Both the position numbers and the translations under genes were made by a program. From Plicaturopsis crispa FD-325 SS-3 (taxonomy: Eukaryota; Basidiomycota; Agaricomycetes; Amylocorticiales; Amylocorticiaceae): a stretch of 64,000 nt of DNA. The notes under the pieces are model-generated. The model did not search any database and was not told the origin of the DNA. It was given only the letters and a program-made list of their open reading frames with translations. Shown here in pieces: positions 58,116 to 64,000 of the stretch. Location: NCBI GenBank assembly GCA_000827205.1, contig KN832555.1, forward strand, positions 3,436,696 to 3,500,695. The letters are read 5' to 3'. How positions within the stretch are numbered: position 1 is the stretch's first letter; each line of letters starts with the position of its first letter.

Positions 58116-58576
58116 TGGCTCATGGTTTCGATTTCGTCTTGCATAACCCAGCATTATCATTATATCCTTTGCCCACATCCCTCTATGGAGCTTGGAAACT
58201 CGTACTGTATTCCTTCCAGCCGCATCGGCGCTTACTCTCCACATGTATGCAGTTTGTTACCATAATATGTTTGTCAGACTATAGCATGCCCGGCTGGCCT
58301 CATCTTTAATGTACTACAATTTACTACACATGTCTTCTCATCCGACATGTAAACAATGCTCAAGTGCTCGCGTTCACCTGTGCCCCCATGCCCGTTTACG
58401 CATACGCGATCTAGTCTGTCTCTAGAGCCTTGGGCAGACGTCTGACGGAGGTCGCGCGCCACTTGCCCGGCTTCCGATCATCTAAGCCGCGTCGCGCCAC
58501 AGTCCAGCTCTTTCCTCATTCTTTCTTATACTGTACCACATATTCACTCTCTAGTGGCTCATTTTCGTTGCCCACC
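58116..58576. other. Intergenic before CAND1
   Basis: 461 bp: 3' flank of the orphan gene and promoter of CAND1. No gene recognised. Confidence 0.55.
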
Positions 58577-61500
58577 ATGACGAAAGCATATCTAATGAAT
58601 AGCTTGGTCGAAAAGGTACGCAACATATTCCACGTCTAGAAGAGGTGTACGTTAATCCGTGAGTTTAGATGCAATCGCCAGACCAGGACTTCCGGTGCGC
58701 ACGCGACGCGTTTTGACTGTATATTTCACTAATCGGTTTGCGCGCGATGCAGGTTCATGGGCCTGAACGATCTAATGACAGAGATCAAGCAGGATCCGAC
58801 CAGCTTTCTTGGCGATGAGGGCGTGGAGAACAAAGTCCTGAAGCAGGTCCTCCAACTTGTGCAGGACAAGATATCGGAAGTCAAGAATCAAGCTGTTAAA
58901 TGGTGTGTACTTCCCATATTCCAACGGTCAGAGTGTGCGTGGTCTGACGCGATCTTTGTGCACAAGCCTGGGACAACTGACCAAGATCCTCAAAGAGCCC
59001 CAGATGGACAGCGTCGTGGACCAACTAATCGAATTTTCGGCGGGAAAGGATGACGAGCTTAGAGATATCTCAGGACTTGGTAAGATGCACGCTCTTTGTA
59101 TCAACGGACCAAACATACTGACCGGCTTGTAGCTCTGAAGACAATTACCTCGGAATTGCCGCCCGACGGCAAGGTCGCCGCCAATGCATGCGTAAAACTG
59201 ACCCCCAAACTCCTCTCGCAGATACAAAATGTACGCGCTTTACACTGTACGAGTTGTCCAACGCTCACCATCCCTTAGCCCCAAACGCCACCTGAAACGT
59301 TAATCGAAACACTCGCAATCCTTTCCATCCTTATTACTCGGTTCCCAACCCACCTGGCTAGCCCGGACCTCCCGGCCCAACCCATTGAAGTGCTGGCCCC
59401 ACTACTGTCTCATCCGCGACCTGCAGTACGAAAGCGGGCAATTTTGACGCTCGCACAATTCGTGCCCATCTCACAATCAGGCCTTTTCAATGCTCTCCTC
59501 ACTAACGATGTGCTACCTAGTCTATCTGCTTCTGCCAATCTAGAAAAGCAGAAGACTACAATCCAGTTATTGGCAGCAGTTGCTCGCCAGAGCGCAGCGC
59601 AAGTCGCGCCGGCGCTCGGCGAAGTTGTTCCGGGCATCCTAAAGGCCGTACAGCAAGATGATGACGATCTTCGAGAATCTAGCCTACAAGTAAGCCGTTT
59701 GTTGATTTCGCGTCGGCTCTCTGGTGAATCCGTGATGTTAGGCGCTGGAGGCATTCTTATGGAGGTGTCCCGGGGAGATAGCACCGTTTCTGAGCCCCAT
59801 TGTCCAAACTGGTATTCAATATATCAAGTATGACCCGGTAAGTGTGAGCGGTAGTTTCGCTTTGCCTTTGTCTAATAGCGAGCGTAGAATTATGCCGGAG
59901 ATGACGAGGACGAGGACGAAGAGATGGCGGATGACGAGGACGACGAAGATGATGCAGAATTAGACGAGTAAGATCCACCACAAAGAACCGCTAACTCTGA
60001 CTCATGTTCATGAAAGGTATTCCGACGACGAAGATACGTCGTACAAGATCCGGCGATCTGCTACGAAACTTCTGTCGGCCCTCATTAGCACCCGTCCGGA
60101 ACTCTTGTCTGCGATCTACAAGGAGGTATCCCCAGTGCTTATCTCCCGCTTCGGTGATCGGGAGGAGACAGTTCGCTTGGAGATTTGGGCGACATACATT
60201 GTCCTCCTGAATCAGACGAGCGTATATGGCGGGCTCCCGCAAGCGAAGGAGGCAGATTCTACTACTGGAGGCAAGAGGAAGCGCGCTACTGGGGATACCG
60301 ATGTCGTTGAAGAGACACCCCTTGGGCTTTTGAAGGCTCAAGTGCCAGCACTGGCCAAGGCCCTCCTCAACCAGCTCAAATCTCCAAAGACGGCACCTGG
60401 GACTTTGCAGGCGGGCTTTGGTCTGCTTCGGTCTTTGCTTACCGTTTTGCCAGGATCATTGTCCCAGCAGGTCGTACCCATCACTGCGACCTCGAAATCG
60501 ATTCTATCCCAGACGCCTACTACGTCCAACTCTACCCTACATCTAACCTGCCTGTCTTTCCTTTCCCTCTTCTTTTCTACTCATTCCCCACCGACATTTT
60601 CTGCCCATCTTGCGACACTTACGCCCGTTCTCCTCAAATCGTTGACCGAGAGACACCCACGAGTAGCATCCGAAGCTTTCAGGGTGTTCTCGTCATTGCT
60701 CAACGCAATGAAACCCGTCAAAAGTGGCGAGTGGGTCAACCAGGTTCACGACGAAGCTGTGCGCAGGCTAGGCAACCACGATACCGACGCGGAAGTAAGA
60801 TCGTGTGCGGAGGAGACGATTGCGGACCTATGGATCTGCGCAACGGACGTGGTCAAGGGGAAGAGCATGAAGGAATGGGAGGCGATATGTCGGACATCGG
60901 GCAATACCGAGGGCGCTGTGAGAGTCGTGACCAAGGTAGCCAGGGACGTGGATATTGGGGACGAGTGGGTCAATGGCTGTGTGGAATGGCTCATGGTTCT
61001 CCTTAGGAAAAGTGGCAGGTCGGGGAAGGCAGAGGTCTTCGTCGCCCTAAGCACACTGCTGGGTCAATATCAATCAGGAATACCCGCTGAAATCCCCCCA
61101 GTCCTCATCCCCCAAGTAAAGGCCTACGTTTCCACCGCCGACATATCTCTCCTTTCACAGTCTTTGACGGTGCTTGCCCTCCTATTGGAACTCTCGCCTT
61201 CAACTACGTTCCCCGAGATCGAGCGCGAGATTCTCGCTGACATCTACGCCATTGCACATTCACCACTGGTGTCGGGGGTGGCGTTGGAAGCTGTCCTTGC
61301 TTTCTTTGAAGCCCTCGTCCAGGCGGACAATCAGATTGCAACACACGTCGTACCCAGTTTGGTGAAGAGCGTAGAGAGCGAAGGAAAATCTGTTGCAACC
61401 AGCTACGCCAACGTTGCGAAGTGCGTAGCAGGTGTTGTGAAGAGCCAACAAGGCGTCGCAGCGGGGACCATTGCAGAATTTTCTAAGCATCTAAAGGTTT

Positions 61501-63073
61501 GCCCTCTGCTTGAAGCGTCTTGATCTGTTCACCCGTTGACCCTCACCCGTTCCAGAAGACGTCCAAAGCGAAAACCTCGCATATCGTGCTCAGTCTGCTC
61601 ATTTTGGGCGAGTTGGGGCGCTTCATGTGCGTCTCTCTTTTTTCGTGTTTCGTTTCGCCTTTGGATTAAATTCGCTCCTTCTTTAGTGACATGTCCCCCC
61701 AAGGAGATATCTTCAGCAATGCGATCAATTACTTCGAAGCGGAACAAGAGGAGATACGCACGGCAGCTGCTTTTGCAGCGGGTACATCACTTCCACAGTC
61801 TACCATCTTCTGATACTGACTTGGGTACACTAGGGAACATCGCTATCGGGAATCTTCACCAGTTCCTTCCCGCCATCGTCAAGCTTGTCGAAAGCGATCC
61901 AAAGAAGCGCCTATTGTCTCTGCACGCGCTGAAAGAGGTCGGCCTTCGAGTCTATAATTTGCTCTCAATACTGACTTCGGACTACTTGTTTAAGGTTGTG
62001 ACTCACTGCTCCCACGGGCAATTGGAAGGTGTAGCCGATCTCTTATGGGTGCCATTGTTTGAGAACTCCCAGAATGCGGAGGAGACTACTCGCAATGTTG
62101 CTGCGGCTTGCCTCGGTAAACTGACTACAACACACCCATCGCGGTATCTGCCCCAACTTCATGTAGGTGTCTTTTTCTCGTTCCGAGAGTATGAGTAACC
62201 GTTTCTACAGGAACGCATAAGGGACGAGAATGCGGCTACCCGTGCAACAGTGGTGTCAGCAATTCGATATACGTTTGCGAGCACGTCGCCTTCGTATGAC
62301 GAGCTGCTTGCGCCTCTGATAATCGACTTTTTGTCCCCAATGCTTGATCAGGACTTGGTCAGTCACGTTTCCATATTCTTCATTCGTTGACCTCATCTTT
62401 CTCCACCCAAGACCGTCCGCCGAATCGCGCTGTCAGCGTTGAACTCTGCAGCTCGGAATAAGCCATACCTCATTCGCGACCATCTTCCCTCGCTCCTTCC
62501 CAGTTTATACAAAGAGACGGTCGTAAATCCCGATCTTATCCGAATCGTTGATATGGGTCCCTGGAAGCACAAGGTAGACGATGGTCTTGAAGCTAGGAAG
62601 ACGGCATACGAGACCATGTACACAGTGGTATGTTTCTCCGCAGCGAATGCCATGCGTCACGGACATAATTTTTGTTGCAGCTCGATACATGTCTGACTAG
62701 ACTGGACCTGCACGAATTCTTGGGCCGCGTCATACCTGGACTGTCGGACGACTCAGATGAGATTAAGGTGATCAGCCATATGATGCTCTTCCGCCTTGCG
62801 ACCGTCGCTCCTGCAGCAGTCGCCCAGCGTTTGGACGACGCGACGCCACAGCTAGAACGCACCATGAAGGGGGCTGTCGTCACCAAAGATACCGTCAAAC
62901 AGGACTTGGAGCGTGCCGCTGAGCTGCAGCGTAGTGCTTTGCGGGCTATCGCAGCACTCAGCAAAGTGAGCGCTGGTGTGGGAGGTGGTGCACCGAAATT
63001 CGAGGCTTTCGTGGAGGACCTTAGCAAGAGTCCAGTGTGGGGTAACGAGCTGAAGGAACTGGCTAGTCATTAG
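58577..63073 (+). CDS. CAND1/TIP120 cullin-associated HEAT-repeat protein
   Basis: Starts MTKAYLMNSLVEK at 58577, spliced to MQSPDQDFRFMGLNDLMTEI, and ends SPVWGNELKELASH at 63073, about 1,150 residues. HEAT repeats run throughout; family blocks include DFRFMGLNDLM, VRKRAILTLAQFVP, YSDDEDTSYKIRRSATKLLS, PELLSAIYKEVSPVLISRFG, DREETVRLEIWATYIVLL and MGPWKHKVDDGLEARKTAYE, the C-terminal TIP120 hallmark. An acidic run (NYAGDDEDEDEEMADDEDDE) precedes YSDDEDTSYKIRRSA, as in other CAND1 proteins but longer than in many. CAND1 binds un-neddylated cullin-RBX1 and swaps substrate receptors of SCF ubiquitin ligases, in cytosol and nucleus. At least 12 short introns. Complete. Confidence 0.94.
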
Positions 63074-63517
63074 GATGTTCGACCGTACAGTATCAGTGCC
63101 TATACTCGTGGTTTGTATCGATAACATGTGTACCTCCTTGACCAACTGTGACAATACTTACTGTGTTCTCTCTACTCTCAGCGGTTACTCTGACGAGGCC
63201 TTCGGGCCTGCAAATAAGGTGTGGTAAGTACTAGGACATGCATAGCTAGGGATGAATATCCTTGGGTTTCATGGAAATCGTGTCTCCCACTTCATACATG
63301 AGATCTTGAGATGTCTGATGTTGGTACTTACCGCGATGGACTTACTCCATCGGAGAGCGCCGCACCGCGCACTGGCGGGCAAATCTCATCCAAATAAACA
63401 GGTTTAGGATCTTGAATAATAAGGATATCGTTAAGCAGCACAGCGCAACAACACCGCCGTAATACTACAACGTGGTACAAGTACATCCTGCCGAAGTAGT
63501 TCAAACACTCGGTGTAC
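63074..63517. other. Convergent 3' flanks of CAND1 and the aspartic protease
   Basis: 444 bp, no gene or repeat recognised. Confidence 0.55.
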
Positions 63518-64000
63518 CTCAGTTGCTCGTGGAGTTCGTGAACTGAGTAGTCGCGAAGCCAACCTGCTTCTTTCCAGTGTCGTATACAGAGTAGTGGCGC
63601 TCACTGGAAATTCGATGGGTTAGCGTTTGTAGGAATGAGGCTGAGAGAGGTGCTGACAGGAACTGGTAGCCGTTGATGAAGTCAAGGCCCTGACCGCTCT
63701 GCTGTCCGAGATCAGCGACAGCGAGGTAGATGCTGCCGGAGTCACCGCCAAGTTGGCTGTTGAGCGAACGAGGCCAGATCTGCGCGTTCGGGGACAGCGA
63801 GTATGTGTTGGAGCCAATCTGGAAGTCTAGGGGCTTGAGGTTGTTGTAGTCATCCTGACTGATCTTCAGGAGACCAGTGGTAGAGTCCTCGGTACCACCG
63901 GTAGCCTTCGTGTAAGCCTGGAAGGCGTCTGCGAGAATTCAGTAAGGAGCATAGCTAAACAAAACTGTGGTTTCTTACCAGTAGCCAACAGGATAAGGGT
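63518..64000 (-). CDS. Aspartic protease (A1, polyporopepsin-like), C-terminal part only
   Basis: Only the last two to three exons are in the window; the gene continues to the right. At the edge the frame reads TLILLAT, fitting the region just after the second catalytic DTG motif. It then continues DAFQAYTKATGGTEDSTTGL, YNNLKPLDFQIGSNTYSLSP, NAQIWPRSLN, QQSGQGLDFINGYQFLERHY and SVYDTGKKQVGFATTQFTNS, to the stop at 63518-63520. The ending (FLERxYSVYD...VGFA) is diagnostic of fungal pepsin-like secreted proteases, and the TTQFTNSTSN tail resembles polyporopepsins. Secreted or vacuolar endopeptidase. The active-site residues lie outside the window. Confidence 0.85.

Overview
The window is nuclear DNA of a filamentous basidiomycete, most likely an Agaricomycete. 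Genes are packed a few hundred bases apart. Almost every gene is cut by many 48-80 bp GT-AG introns. The gene families fit: MP88-like glycoproteins, a laminarinase-type GH16, a polyporopepsin-like aspartic protease, an UNC93-like carrier and a P450. I recognise 18 protein genes that look usable or partial, one decayed gene copy, one gene fragment and one DNA transposon. No rRNA, tRNA or CRISPR array was seen.

Layout. 1-9 kb (minus strand): an ABCC transporter running off the left edge, a 906-bp non-autonomous DNA transposon, a dead copy of an MDR-type oxidoreductase, and a single-pass Kre9/KNH-like surface protein. 9.2-17.4 kb: housekeeping genes (Med9, Rok1 helicase, CCA-adding enzyme) around an HMG-box regulator. 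17.8-28.2 kb: two MP88-like GPI glycoproteins flanking a secreted GH16 glucanase and Vac8. 28.7-31.3 kb: a large BAG-domain co-chaperone. 31.5-41.6 kb (plus strand): a second, inverted copy of the first block, namely a fragment of the KNH gene, an intact oxidoreductase and a complete ABCC transporter. 42.3-63.1 kb: UNC93-like carrier, GYF protein, acetyl-CoA transporter, P450, Vps4, a 155-residue orphan, and CAND1. 63.5-64 kb: the C-terminal end of an aspartic protease.

The most notable structure is the large inverted duplication, with arms 1-8669 (continuing off the edge) and 31480 to about 41.6 kb and a 22.8-kb spacer. Its divergence is uneven. The oxidoreductase promoter and exons are nearly identical between arms, while the ABC exons are clearly more diverged. 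The oxidoreductase survives only on the right and the surface protein only on the left, so the arms have been sorted into complementary functional halves while both ABC genes stay open. The transposon and other foreign DNA sit at the point in the left arm where the degree of similarity changes. A second theme, offered as inference, is cell-surface biology: a sensor-like KNH protein with a collagen-like stalk, two MP88 glycoproteins and a wall glucanase lie within 20 kb.
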